Of a stretch of 16,671 bases of DNA, positions 1-8,240 are shown piece by piece. The translations under genes and the position numbers were made by a program. Every line of letters starts with the position of its first letter. The stretch's first letter is position 1. This stretch comes from an uncultured Eubacteriales bacterium (GTDB lineage Bacteria; Bacillota; Clostridia; Oscillospirales; Oscillospiraceae). The notes under the pieces were generated by a model. That model was given only the letters and a program-made list of their open reading frames with translations, was not told the DNA's origin and searched no databases. The stretch covers positions 1 through 16,671 of the forward strand of contig UQWH01000045.1 in NCBI GenBank assembly GCA_900544705.1. Direction: 5' to 3'.

Positions 1-530
1 CCCAGCTCAAACCACTGCGTCGTGCGGCTGTGCGGCGCCAGACGGCAGGGCTCGGCCATTTCCTCCGGCCGGGCAAAAAGCACCAGCTTGTAAATCGGCT
101 GCCGGCTCATCTCGCGCAGGTCGCCAACGGGCAGAGGGCGCGTATGCACCGCCTCCATCGCCCGCAAAAACTCCGGCGAGGAGTGGTTGATGCAGGTCTT
201 TTCCGCGTTGGCCAGCCAGCAGGTGTAGCCCTTGCGGTCCGTCCAGTCCAGCAGTGCCTGCACATCCTGCGGGTCAAGGGGCTTGCCGTAGATCTGTTTC
301 CACTGCGCATCATAGGCATCCTGCCCGTTGTTGGTCAGATAGCCGTCAAATTGCAGGCCATCGAGCAGATGCTCGGTCGCAATTTCAAACCGCGACCGCC
401 CCGTCGCCACAAAACAGAGAACGCCCCTGTTTTGCAGCTCCCGCACCGCGCGGACGGCGGAGGGGCTGCACGTACCGGTCGCAAAGGGCACCAGCGTGCC
501 GTCGATGTCGAAAAATACCGCTTTGATCAT
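1..530 (-). CDS. Cof-type HAD-superfamily phosphatase, C-terminus cut by window edge
   Basis: The 176 visible codons begin MIKAVFFDIDGTL, which is HAD motif I with nucleophile D8 and acid/base D10. Motif II follows as FVATGR near residues 40-45, and NNGQ near residue 67 is typical of Cof/YidA-like (HAD IIB) proteins, whose cap domain follows. Such enzymes usually dephosphorylate sugar phosphates, flavin or pyridoxal phosphates in the cytoplasm; the substrate cannot be read here. A full member has about 260-280 residues, so roughly a third lies beyond base 1. The start is supported by an AGAGG-type ribosome binding site that overlaps the end of the clpE-like gene. Only 9 bp separate the two genes, so they are probably cotranscribed. 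Family call is firm; function is generic. Confidence 0.9.
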   Translation of the reverse strand, partial: MIKAVFFDIDGTLVPFATGTCSPSAVRAVRELQNRGVLCFVATGRSRFEIATEHLLDGLQFDGYLTNNGQDAYDAQWKQIYGKPLDPQDVQALLDWTDRKGYTCWLANAEKTCINHSSPEFLRAMEAVHTRPLPVGDLREMSRQPIYKLVLFARPEEMAEPCRLAPHSRTTQWFEL

Positions 531-539
531 CTCTGCCTC

Positions 540-2807
540 TTACAATGCAAGAATTTCTATTTTTCCGTCGGAGCCGGTCAGCTTGACCTGAGAAATGGGA
601 TGCTCATAGCTGTCGATGATGCGCTCGGCGACGCCGTCCTCGATCTCACGCTGGATGGTGCGGCGCAGGTTGCGCGCGCCGTAGGTGACGGAGTAGGACT
701 TCTTCACCAGCTCGTCGATCACGCCGTCGTCCCACGTCAGGGTGACGCCGTGCTCCAGCAGGGAGTCTTTCAGCTCGCCCAGCATGATGGCGGCGATGCC
801 GCGGAAGTTCTCCTCCGTGAGCCGGTTGAAGCAGACGATCTCGTCGACACGGTTGATGAACTCCGGACGCAGGAATTCGGACAGCGCCTTCATCGCCTTC
901 TCCTTCGTCTGCTCGGAGACCGTCCGGCCGAAGCCGACGGAGCCGTCGCGGCGGTCGGAGCCGGCGTTGGAGGTCATGACAATGACCGTATTTTCAAAAT
1001 TGACGACGCGGCCCTGCGCGTCCGTGATGCGGCCGTCGTCGAGAATCTGCAGCAGAATGTTCAGCACATCCGGATGCGCCTTTTCCAGCTCGTCAAAGAG
1101 GATGACGGAATAGGGCTTGCGGCGGATCTTCTCGGTGAGCTGACCCGCCTCGTCGTAGCCGACATAGCCGGGAGGCGAGCCGATCAGTTTGGAGACGGAA
1201 TGGCGCTCCATGTATTCCGACATATCCAGCCGGACAAGGGAATCCACGGAATCAAAGAGCTCGTCTGCAAGGCACTTGACCAGCTCCGTCTTGCCCACGC
1301 CGGTGGAGCCGACAAAGATGAACGAAACCGGGTGCTTCTTGACGGAAATGCCCACGCGGTTGCGGCGGATCGCGGATGCAACTGCGGCAACCGCTTCGTC
1401 CTGACCGACGATATGCTTCTTCAGCCGCTCCTCCAGCGAACGAAGCTGCTCGTATTCCTGTGCGCGGATCTTGCTGGCCGGAATCTTTGTCCACAGCTCG
1501 ATGATGCGGGCAAGATTCTCCATCGTCAGCACGGGGGCAGGCTTGGCCTCCAGCTCCGCGATCTCGGAGTCCAGGCGGCACACCTGACTGCGCAGCGTCG
1601 CAAGGCGTTCAAAGTTTTCCTCCTGCGCATCCTCGGTGAGCATCTTAATCTCCAGCTGATAGTCGTCGCGCTCCTTGCGCTTTTCGGCAAGGTCAGAAAT
1701 CTGCTTGCTGTGCAGGTTCAGATCAGAGCAGGCCTCATCCAGAAGGTCGATGGCCTTGTCGGGAAGATAGCGGTCGGTGATATAGCGCTCGGAGAGCACG
1801 ACCGCCTGCCGCGCGATCTCCGTCGGGATCTGCACGCCGTGGAACAGCTCATAGTAATGCGAAACGCCCCGCAGAATGGCGACAGCCTCGTCAATGCTCG
1901 GCTCGGCCACGGTCACGGGCTGGAAGCGGCGCTCCAGCGCGGCGTCCTTTTCGATATATTTGCGGTACTCGGCGAAGGTCGTTGCGCCGATGACCTGAAT
2001 TTCCCCGCGGGAAAGCGCCGGCTTCAGGATGTTCGCCGCGCTCATGGAGCCCTCCGCGTCGCCCGCGCCCACGAGATTATGCACCTCGTCAATGACGAGA
2101 ATGACATTGCCGCAGGCCTTGACCTCCGCGATCAGGCTCTTCATGCGGCCCTCAAACTGCCCGCGGAACTGGGTTCCGGCGACCAGTGAAGTCAGGTCGA
2201 GCAGATAGACCTGCTTGTCGCGCAGCTTGAAGGGAACGTCGCCCGCGGCAATGCGCTGGGCAAGTCCCTCGGCGATGGCGGTCTTGCCGACGCCCGGCTC
2301 GCCGATCAGGCAGGGATTGTTCTTCTGGCGGCGGTTGAGGATCTGCACCACGCGCTCGGTTTCGACCTCGCGGCCGATGACCTTGTCCAGCTCGTTGTTC
2401 TTCGCCTTGGCCGTGAGGTTCTGGCAGTAGGTGTCGAGGAATTTATGCTTTTTCGCCTGCGGCTTTTCGCCCTTGGGCTGCTTTTCCTTCGGCTCCTCCT
2501 TGGACGCGACCTCATTCTGGCCGCCGAACAGGCGGTTCATATGCGGGAACGTCGCCGTGCGGCTGCCGATGTCGTCCTCATCCTCGGATTCCTCCGGCTG
2601 CATCAGAGACATCATTTCACCGTTGAGCGTGTCGAGATCCTCATCCGTGATGCCCATACGCTCGACAATCTCGTCGACCTGCTTGATGCCCATTTCCTTG
2701 GCGCATTTCAGGCACAGGCCCTCATTGGTGGTCTGGCCGTTTTCTACTTTCGTTATAAAAATCACAGCAAGATTCTTCTTGCATCTGCTGCATAATGTCG
2801 GTTTCAT
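540..2807 (-). CDS. clpE: ClpE-like ATP-dependent Clp protease ATP-binding subunit
   Basis: This is a 755-residue HSP100 unfoldase with two AAA+ modules. The N-terminus has a four-cysteine zinc finger (C6-x2-C9 and C32-x2-C35) in place of the ClpC/ClpA double N-domain, which is the hallmark of ClpE. An acidic then lysine-rich linker (about 70-122) follows. AAA1 has Walker A GEPGVGKT (169-176) and Walker B VIDEVH (D240, E241). A helical middle region with heptad-like charge (about 365-422) is followed by AAA2, with Walker A GSTGVGKT (500-507), Walker B ILFDE and arginine finger region INRVDE. A VGF tripeptide near 624-626 matches the ClpP-docking loop, so it probably feeds unfolded proteins to ClpP; no clpP is in the window. 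The start at 2807 has AAGGAG seven bases upstream. No CtsR or CIRCE operator was recognised. ClpC is the alternative name, but the zinc finger favours ClpE. Confidence 0.92.
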   Translation of the reverse strand: MKPTLCSRCKKNLAVIFITKVENGQTTNEGLCLKCAKEMGIKQVDEIVERMGITDEDLDTLNGEMMSLMQPEESEDEDDIGSRTATFPHMNRLFGGQNEVASKEEPKEKQPKGEKPQAKKHKFLDTYCQNLTAKAKNNELDKVIGREVETERVVQILNRRQKNNPCLIGEPGVGKTAIAEGLAQRIAAGDVPFKLRDKQVYLLDLTSLVAGTQFRGQFEGRMKSLIAEVKACGNVILVIDEVHNLVGAGDAEGSMSAANILKPALSRGEIQVIGATTFAEYRKYIEKDAALERRFQPVTVAEPSIDEAVAILRGVSHYYELFHGVQIPTEIARQAVVLSERYITDRYLPDKAIDLLDEACSDLNLHSKQISDLAEKRKERDDYQLEIKMLTEDAQEENFERLATLRSQVCRLDSEIAELEAKPAPVLTMENLARIIELWTKIPASKIRAQEYEQLRSLEERLKKHIVGQDEAVAAVASAIRRNRVGISVKKHPVSFIFVGSTGVGKTELVKCLADELFDSVDSLVRLDMSEYMERHSVSKLIGSPPGYVGYDEAGQLTEKIRRKPYSVILFDELEKAHPDVLNILLQILDDGRITDAQGRVVNFENTVIVMTSNAGSDRRDGSVGFGRTVSEQTKEKAMKALSEFLRPEFINRVDEIVCFNRLTEENFRGIAAIMLGELKDSLLEHGVTLTWDDGVIDELVKKSYSVTYGARNLRRTIQREIEDGVAERIIDSYEHPISQVKLTGSDGKIEILAL

Positions 2808-2823
2808 GGTTTCACTCCTTCCC

Positions 2824-2848
2824 GCCGCAAGTGTAGCACACCCGCGGC
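2824..2848. promoter_or_regulatory. Inverted repeat with possible extended -10, upstream of clpE-like gene
   Basis: In the 62-bp gap before the clpE-like gene, bases 2824-2834 and 2838-2848 form an 11-bp inverted repeat with a 3-base spacer. In the minus-strand RNA all eleven pairs form, two of them G-U. The same stretch on the minus strand contains TGCTACACT, which fits an extended -10 (TGn then a TATAAT-like hexamer). The repeat could therefore be an operator over a promoter or a hairpin in the leader. It does not read as a terminator, because on the minus strand its T-run lies before the hairpin, not after it. It matches neither CtsR boxes nor CIRCE. Confidence 0.45.
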
Positions 2849-2869
2849 AAAAAACCTATCGCAAAAATG

Positions 2870-4033
2870 TCAGGGAATATACACTTCCGCCTCGTCTACG
2901 GCGACCAGGATCGCCGTTCCGTCCCGGCGGACAAATGCCTTCGTCCAGTTTCCTTCCCGGCTGCTCTTCTGCGCAAGTGCGCTGTCATAGATGTGCAGGC
3001 CCTGCGCCGTCAGCACGGAAAGATACTCTCCCGCGACGCTCAGATGCACCGGCGTCTCCTGCAAAGTGCTTGATGCGCGAACCGTGCCGTCGGTCGAGAG
3101 GGTCAGAAGCTGATAACGGCTGCCGGCTTCGTGGCGGTCGACCATCACCGTGACAAAACCGTCTCCAAAGGCGTAGCCCAGCAGGTCGGCGCTTTCCAGA
3201 GAATACTCTCCCAGAAGGCTGCCTGCCGTATCAAAAAATGAAATGCTTCGGCTGCCGACCGCGCAGGCCGTGCCGTTTCCAAGAAATTTCAGGTCAAAAA
3301 TGGTCTGTCCGCCGAAGGAGAGGCTGGCCTGCTCCTCCTCGGCGTTCGTCCGGTAGAGCTTCGCGCCGGGAGCAAAGGAGATGTCCTCCTGCCCCAGCGT
3401 CGCGACGGCAAGCCAGCCGCCGTCCGGCGAAAGCGCACAGGCGTTGAGATAGCTGGTCTTGCTGGTGCGGCGGTAAAGGAGCGTTCCGTTTTTGTCGAAA
3501 ACCTCCACCACCGCGCGGGCGTCCGACGCGGAGGAAAGCACCGCCGCACCGCCGGCTTCGGTCAGGTCGGCGTCGTAAATGCGCCCGGAGGAAGCGCCCT
3601 GAAAGCGCATCTTCCCGTTGGTGTCCATCACGCCGTAGAAGCTACCGCCGACATCGTAGATGAGGACGGCGTCCTGTCCGCCCAGCAGCGCCGGGGCGCT
3701 CAGCTCCGCCTGCTGGTGTCCGATCGTTTCTCCGCTGTCGGAAAAGAGCGTCACGCCGCTGCGCGACGCGACCGCGAGATCGTCGCCCACGAGCGCATAG
3801 GCCGTCGTGCCGTAGGTTTCAAAGGTGATCTTCTCCGAGCCGTTCTTTCCCATGTAGCGCAGAGAACGCACCACACCGTCAAGGAGGGTCGTCTGCGAGC
3901 TGAGATACCAGAACAGCCCCGCCAGCACCACCAGAAAGATGCCGAGGAAAATCAGCCAGCGGCGGCACCGCTTTTTCGGTTTTTCCGGCTCATCCGGCAC
4001 GGGCCGGATGAAATCAGAGTTGAACTCCTGCAT
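2870..4033 (-). CDS. DUF5711 family membrane-anchored beta-propeller-like protein
   Basis: The 387-residue protein has a short cytoplasmic N-tail with a basic cluster (KPKKRCRR, about 18-25), one transmembrane helix (about 26-46), then a long extracytoplasmic part built of repeated beta-strand units. Typical units read like KNGTLLYRR, SPDGGWLAVAT and GEYLSVLT, as in seven-bladed or WD40-like propellers. This architecture matches the DUF5711 family of clostridia, which has no assigned function. The start at 4033 is chosen because GGGAGGTG lies seven bases upstream; it overlaps the end of truA by 20 bp. A frame-compatible ATG eight codons earlier lacks a good site. The overlap implies translational coupling to truA. 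A surface scaffold or sensing role is a guess from topology only. Confidence 0.8.
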   Translation of the reverse strand: MQEFNSDFIRPVPDEPEKPKKRCRRWLIFLGIFLVVLAGLFWYLSSQTTLLDGVVRSLRYMGKNGSEKITFETYGTTAYALVGDDLAVASRSGVTLFSDSGETIGHQQAELSAPALLGGQDAVLIYDVGGSFYGVMDTNGKMRFQGASSGRIYDADLTEAGGAAVLSSASDARAVVEVFDKNGTLLYRRTSKTSYLNACALSPDGGWLAVATLGQEDISFAPGAKLYRTNAEEEQASLSFGGQTIFDLKFLGNGTACAVGSRSISFFDTAGSLLGEYSLESADLLGYAFGDGFVTVMVDRHEAGSRYQLLTLSTDGTVRASSTLQETPVHLSVAGEYLSVLTAQGLHIYDSALAQKSSREGNWTKAFVRRDGTAILVAVDEAEVYIP

Positions 4034-4787
4034 GGAATTGCACCTCCCTGTCGTCATACCAGAGCTGCGTCATATACAGTCCTCCGGGCGGGACCGTCGG
4101 GCCCGCTGCGGTGCGGTCGCCGGCGCGCAGGATCGCCCCGATCTCGTCCGGGCAGAGCTTGCCCTCCGCGGCATAGACGACCGTGCCGACCATGGCGCGC
4201 GCCATGTTGTACAAAAAGCCGTTGGCGCAGACGCGCAGCAGGAGGATCCTCCCGCGGCGCTCCACTTCGAAATGATACACCGTCCGGACGGTGGACTTCA
4301 CGTCCGTTCCGACCGAACGCACCGCCGCAAAGTCGTGAGTCCCCACAAACTGCGACGCCGCCTGCTGCATGACCGCTTCGTCAAGTTCCCGCGGGTAAAA
4401 CCACGCGCGGTTGACATAAAACGGGTCGCGCAGGTGAGAATTGTAGATCTGATAGGTATACTCCTTGCGGGCGCAGGAGCCAATGGCGTTGAAATAGTCC
4501 GGCATCTCCCGCGCCGCGGTCACCGCGATGTCCGCCGGGAGCTGACTGTTGATCGCATAGGGGATGCGGTCAACGGGGATGCGCGCATCGGTGCGGAAAT
4601 TCGCAACATAGACGCGTGCGTGAACGCCCGCGTCCGTCCGGCCGCAGCCAGTCATGTGGACCGGGTGGCCGACCACGCGCGCCGCAGCCTCTTCCATTGT
4701 CTGCCCGACGGTGCGCTCGGTTTTCTGCACCTGCCAACCGTGGTAGGCCGAGCCGTCATAACTCAAGGTCAGCGCAATATTCCGCAC
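4014..4787 (-). CDS. truA: tRNA pseudouridine(38-40) synthase TruA
   Basis: TruA isomerises uridines 38-40 in the anticodon arm of many tRNAs. The 257-residue protein has the expected N-terminus (MRNIALTLSYDGSAYHGWQ), the catalytic motif GCGRTDAGVHA with nucleophile D52, the ARKEYTYQIYN strand, and the C-terminal block ANGFLYNMARAMVGT. Length is normal for the family. The start is GTG at 4787, the first codon that gives the conserved N-terminus; AAGGAGGG lies seven bases upstream, and longer reading of the frame runs back into ecfT. It sits 16 bp after ecfT. The order ecfA1-ecfA2-ecfT-truA is widely conserved in Firmicutes, usually after ribosomal protein genes, which are absent here. Confidence 0.96.
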   Translation of the reverse strand: MRNIALTLSYDGSAYHGWQVQKTERTVGQTMEEAAARVVGHPVHMTGCGRTDAGVHARVYVANFRTDARIPVDRIPYAINSQLPADIAVTAAREMPDYFNAIGSCARKEYTYQIYNSHLRDPFYVNRAWFYPRELDEAVMQQAASQFVGTHDFAAVRSVGTDVKSTVRTVYHFEVERRGRILLLRVCANGFLYNMARAMVGTVVYAAEGKLCPDEIGAILRAGDRTAAGPTVPPGGLYMTQLWYDDREVQFHAGVQL

Positions 4788-4794
4788 AGGCAGT

Positions 4795-4802
4795 CCCTCC
4801 TT
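4795..4802 (-). promoter_or_regulatory. Ribosome binding site deciding the GTG start of truA
   Basis: On the minus strand this reads AAGGAGGG and lies seven bases before GTG at 4787. There is no ATG in frame at a suitable distance, so this site fixes the non-ATG start. It overlaps the last bases before the ecfT stop codon. Confidence 0.8.
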
Positions 4803-4803
4803 T

Positions 4804-5607
4804 TTATAATCCGAAGCAGCGCAGCGTGATGATACCGCCGAGCAGCGCGGCGCCCAGCAGCAGCGTGATGATATCGCGCGCGCGATAGTGGAGTTGTTTG
4901 AGCTTTGTGCGGCCCTCGTCGCCGTGATAGCAGCGGCACTCCATCGCCGTCGCCAGCTCGTCGGCGCGGCGGAACGCGCTGACGAACAGCGGCACAAGGA
5001 TCGGCACCAGCGCCTTGGCGCGGCGGAAGATATTTCCGCTCTCAAAATCCGCGCCGCGCGCCTTCTGCGCGGAGATGATCTTGTCCGTTTCCTCGATCAG
5101 CGTCGGGATAAAGCGCAGGGCGATGGACATCATCATCGACAGCTCATGCACCGGGAAATGCAGCTTTTTCAGCGGACTGAGCAGGGATTCCATGCCGTCC
5201 GTGAGCGCGATGGGCGAGGTCGTATAGGTCAGCAGGAAGGTTCCCGTGACCAGCATCATGATGCGCAGCACCAGAAACGCCGCCTGCACAATGCCCTCCC
5301 GCGTGATGCGGAAGATCCAGAACTTCACCAGCACCTCGCCGTCCGAGTAAAAGAGGTTGATCAGCGCGGTGAACACCATGATCACGATCAGCGGCTTGAG
5401 GCCGCGGAACAGCGCCTTCGGCTTGATGTGCGAGAGCATGACGGCCGTCACCAGAAATGCCAGCATCACGCCGTAGGACACCCACCACTTGGCGAGAAAC
5501 AGCGCGACGATATACACGACCACCATCAGCAGCTTTGTGCGCGGGTCGAGCCGGTGGACGACGGTATTGCCGGGGAAATACTGCCCCAGCGTAATGTCTT
5601 TAAGCAT
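4804..5607 (-). CDS. ecfT: Energy-coupling factor transporter transmembrane protein EcfT
   Basis: EcfT is the membrane scaffold that transmits ATP-driven motion from EcfA1/EcfA2 to interchangeable substrate-binding S components in group II ECF vitamin/metal importers. The 267-residue protein shows the family N-terminus (LGQYFPGNTVVHRLDPRTK), about five to six hydrophobic segments (about 26-58, 72-88, 108-128, 155-170, 200-212, 246-262), and the cytoplasmic coupling helices. The first coupling motif is the canonical ARG at 183-185 (QKARGADFE). The second, near 222-229, reads MECRCYHG, a variant of the usual MEARCYRG. The start at 5607 has GGGAGG eight bases upstream and overlaps the end of ecfA2 by 8 bp, so the two are coupled. 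Confidence 0.96.
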   Translation of the reverse strand: MLKDITLGQYFPGNTVVHRLDPRTKLLMVVVYIVALFLAKWWVSYGVMLAFLVTAVMLSHIKPKALFRGLKPLIVIMVFTALINLFYSDGEVLVKFWIFRITREGIVQAAFLVLRIMMLVTGTFLLTYTTSPIALTDGMESLLSPLKKLHFPVHELSMMMSIALRFIPTLIEETDKIISAQKARGADFESGNIFRRAKALVPILVPLFVSAFRRADELATAMECRCYHGDEGRTKLKQLHYRARDIITLLLGAALLGGIITLRCFGL

Positions 5608-6466
5608 CCGCGCGGCCTCCCTTCAGGGAAAGGAGCTGCTTCAGCGCCTGCGGCACGGTGTAAACCGAGGGATCGACCGGCAGGCCCAGCTCCCGCAGGC
5701 GGAGGAACAGCTCCGTCACCTGCGGCACGGAAAGTCCGATGCTGCGCAGCCGCTGTGCATTGGCAAAAACCTCCGGCGGCGGCGCACACATTTCCGCCCT
5801 GCCGCCGTTGAGCACCAGCAGACGGTCGGCCATCTTTGCCACATCGTCCATGCTGTGGCTCACCATCAGGATGGTCGCACCGGTGGTTTTTCGATAATTT
5901 TCGATATTTTCCAGAATTCCGGCGCAGCCTGCAGGGTCCAGCCCGGCCGTCGGCTCGTCAAACACGACGATCTCCGGCTCCATGGCGATCACGCCCGCAA
6001 TGGCGACGCGGCGCTTCTGCCCGCCGGAGAGGTCAAAGGGAGATTTCTCCAGCACTTCCTCCGGCACCCCGGCAAACTGCGCCGCACGCAGAACGCGCCG
6101 GCGGATCTCCTCCTCCGGCAGTCCCATATTCTTCGGTCCGAAGGAGATGTCACGGTAGACCGTTTCCTCAAAAAGCTGATACTCCGGGTACTGAAACACC
6201 AGCCCGACGCGGAAGCGCGCCTCGCGGGTGGTTTTCTTATCCGTCCAGATGCTCTTGCCGTCCAGCAGCACGTCGCCGGACGTGGGCTTCAGAAGACCGT
6301 TGAGATGCTGGATCAGCGTGGATTTTCCGGAACCCGTGTGGCCGATGATGCCCAGAAGCTCTCCCTTTTCCACGGAAAAGCTCATATCCTGCACGGCCGT
6401 ATGCTCAAACGGGGTCCCGGCGCTGTATACGTGTGTGAGGTTTCTTACCTCGATCGCTGCTGCCAA
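5600..6466 (-). CDS. ecfA2: Energy-coupling factor transporter ATPase EcfA2
   Basis: This is the second ATPase of the ECF module, a 288-residue ABC protein. It shows Walker A GHTGSGKST (42-50), Q-loop FQYPEYQLFEETV (Q92), signature LSGGQKRR (146-153), Walker B IVVFDEP (about 166-172) and switch histidine in VSHSM (H204). The QLFEETV block and the C-terminal helical extension are typical of EcfA2 rather than EcfA1. The start is TTG at 6466: it gives the conserved strand IEVRNLTHVYSAG straight away and has GGAGG eight bases upstream. An upstream ATG at 6532 would overlap ecfA1 and add a non-conserved tail. The gap to ecfA1 is 23 bp. It would pair with EcfA1 as a heterodimer under EcfT. Confidence 0.95.
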   Translation of the reverse strand: MAAAIEVRNLTHVYSAGTPFEHTAVQDMSFSVEKGELLGIIGHTGSGKSTLIQHLNGLLKPTSGDVLLDGKSIWTDKKTTREARFRVGLVFQYPEYQLFEETVYRDISFGPKNMGLPEEEIRRRVLRAAQFAGVPEEVLEKSPFDLSGGQKRRVAIAGVIAMEPEIVVFDEPTAGLDPAGCAGILENIENYRKTTGATILMVSHSMDDVAKMADRLLVLNGGRAEMCAPPPEVFANAQRLRSIGLSVPQVTELFLRLRELGLPVDPSVYTVPQALKQLLSLKGGRADA

Positions 6467-6474
6467 ATTTCTTT

Positions 6475-6479
6475 CCTCC
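6475..6479 (-). promoter_or_regulatory. Ribosome binding site deciding the TTG start of ecfA2
   Basis: On the minus strand this is GGAGG, eight bases before TTG at 6466. It supports the rare TTG start over the ATG 66 bases upstream, which lies inside ecfA1. Confidence 0.75.
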
Positions 6480-6489
6480 GATTTTCGGG

Positions 6490-7344
6490 TCAGGCCTTTT
6501 CGCGAAAACAGGCGAACAGTGCCTGCGCACATTCCTCCGTGGAAAGCGCGTCCAGAGGCAGGTCAAAGCCCGCCTTGTTCAGTTCATAAAGCAGCTCCGT
6601 CGTCGCCGGTACGGTCAGGCCGGCAGATTTCAGCAGTTCGACCTGCACAAAAACCTGCTTGGGTGTTCCATCCGCGAGAATGCTGCCTTTTTCCATCACG
6701 ACCACGCGCTGTGCGCGGATCGCCTCGGTCATATGGTGCGTGATCAGAACGACCGTGATGCCGTTTTCGCGGTTCAGCCGCTCGATCGTGGAGATGACCT
6801 CCTGCCGCCCCTGCGGGTCGAGCATGGCGGTCGGCTCGTCGAGAACGATACACTGCGGGCGCATGGCGATCACGCCCGCAATGGCGACGCGCTGCTTCTG
6901 CCCGCCGGAGAGCAGATGCGGCGCATGGTGGCGGTATTCATACATACCGACCTGCTTCAGCGCCTCGTCCACCCGGCGGCGGATCTCCTCCGACAGAACG
7001 CCGAGATTCTCCGGGGCAAAGGCGACGTCCTCCTCGACCACATTGGCGACCATCTGATTGTCCGGGTTCTGGAAGACCATGCCCACCGTCCGGCGGATGT
7101 CGAGCAGGAGGGATTCGTCCTTCGTGTCCATGCCGAACACCGTGACACTTCCGCCCACGGGCAGAAGGATCGCGTTCATATGCTTTGCCAGCGTGGATTT
7201 GCCGCAGCCGTTGCGCCCCAGCACCGCCACAAAACTCCCCTTTTCGATGCTCAGATCAAGATCCTCAAACACCGGCACCGGCGCTTCGCCGGTCTGCGAG
7301 AGATAGGAGAAGCGCAGATCTTTTGCAATGATTGCTTCACTCAT
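6490..7344 (-). CDS. ecfA1: Energy-coupling factor transporter ATPase EcfA1
   Basis: This is the first ATPase of the ECF module, 284 residues. It shows Walker A GRNGCGKST (43-51), Q-loop FQNPDNQMVANVVEEDVAF (Q92), signature LSGGQKQR (145-152), Walker B CIVLDEP (165-171), a D-loop MLDPQGR and switch histidine in ITHHM (H203). The NPDNQ and VEEDVAFAPENLG blocks are diagnostic of EcfA1. It powers uptake of vitamins or metals through whichever S proteins the cell encodes elsewhere. The start at 7344 (MSEAIIAKDL) has only a weak AAAGGT site about seven bases upstream. The open frame continues upstream, but that part is inside the methyltransferase gene and not conserved. The gap to that gene is 11 bp. 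Confidence 0.95.
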   Translation of the reverse strand: MSEAIIAKDLRFSYLSQTGEAPVPVFEDLDLSIEKGSFVAVLGRNGCGKSTLAKHMNAILLPVGGSVTVFGMDTKDESLLLDIRRTVGMVFQNPDNQMVANVVEEDVAFAPENLGVLSEEIRRRVDEALKQVGMYEYRHHAPHLLSGGQKQRVAIAGVIAMRPQCIVLDEPTAMLDPQGRQEVISTIERLNRENGITVVLITHHMTEAIRAQRVVVMEKGSILADGTPKQVFVQVELLKSAGLTVPATTELLYELNKAGFDLPLDALSTEECAQALFACFREKA

Positions 7345-7355
7345 GAAATTACCTT

Positions 7356-8222
7356 TTATTTCTTTGAAGTCCAACGGCCGGTCGCACCGCAGGGCAGCAC
7401 GAGGCCGGAATCCGTCACCGGCAGGCCCAGCTCGTCCGACTCGGTATGCCCGCCGAAGCGCGGCTCGATCACCGTTTTGAGCAGGCACGTCAGCACCGAG
7501 GGTGCAAGGCCGGTGGTGTAGGAATTGATGATAAAGAACAGGGGCTCGTCCGACAGGACGCCGGCGACCAGCTTGACAAAGGGATACAGATCCTTCTCCA
7601 GCTTCCAGATCTCTCCGGAGGGGCCGCGCCCGTAGGAGGGCGGATCCATGATGACCGCGTCATAGCGGCGGCCGCGCTTGATCTCGCGCTCGACAAACTT
7701 CGCGCAGTCGTCCACGATCCAGCGGATGGGGGCCTCGCTCAGTCCGGAGGAAGCGGCGTTTTCCTTGGCCCATGCGACCATGCCCTTCGCCGCGTCCACA
7801 TGGCAGACCGACGCGCCTGCGGCGGCAGCCGCCAGCGTCGCGCCGCCGGTGTAGGCAAAGAGGTTCAGCACGTTGATGCGCCGCCCGGCGGAGCGGATCT
7901 GCGCGTCGATGAAATCCCAGTTCGCCGCCTGCTCCGGGAACACGCCGGTGTGCTTGAAGTTCATCGGCTTGACGTTGAAGGTCAGCTCACGATAACGGAT
8001 CTGCCAGCGCTCCGGCAGACGGTTGCGCGACCACTGCCCCCCGCCGGAATTGGAGCGGGCATAGCGCGCGTCAAAGTCGCGCCAGCGGCGGTCTTCTTTT
8101 GAGGTAAACCAAATCACCTGCGGGTCCGGACGCACCAGATAATATTTGCCCCAGCGCTCCAGCTTCTCCCCGTCAGAGGTGTCAAGCACCTCGTAATCCT
8201 TCCATTTCTCTGCTTTCCACAT
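7356..8222 (-). CDS. Class I SAM-dependent methyltransferase (RlmK/RlmI-like)
   Basis: The 288-residue protein has a Rossmann methyltransferase fold. Motif I is VLNLFAYTGGAT (118-129), the acidic loop is HVDAAKG (141-147), and the catalytic-type motif is DPPSYGRG (193-200), as in base-modifying rRNA methyltransferases of the PF10672/COG1092 group (RlmI, RlmK). The N-terminal part (1-90) lacks a recognisable PUA domain, and NFKHTGVFPEQ (88-98) is a family signature. A 23S rRNA or other RNA base is the likely substrate; which one cannot be told. The ATG at 8222 has AGGAGT nine bases upstream. It lies 18 bp after the PBP gene and 11 bp before ecfA1, so it belongs to the same transcript. Confidence 0.85.
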   Translation of the reverse strand: MWKAEKWKDYEVLDTSDGEKLERWGKYYLVRPDPQVIWFTSKEDRRWRDFDARYARSNSGGGQWSRNRLPERWQIRYRELTFNVKPMNFKHTGVFPEQAANWDFIDAQIRSAGRRINVLNLFAYTGGATLAAAAAGASVCHVDAAKGMVAWAKENAASSGLSEAPIRWIVDDCAKFVEREIKRGRRYDAVIMDPPSYGRGPSGEIWKLEKDLYPFVKLVAGVLSDEPLFFIINSYTTGLAPSVLTCLLKTVIEPRFGGHTESDELGLPVTDSGLVLPCGATGRWTSKK

Positions 8223-8240
8223 AAGTTCTGTACTCCTGCG

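Noticed and set aside
30..2189. Open reading frame of over 700 codons on the plus strand opposite the clpE-like and HAD genes
   Set aside because: Its translation shows no known motif and is rich in Arg/Ala/Leu/His, as expected for the complement of a GC-rich gene. The minus strand carries two clear conserved proteins.
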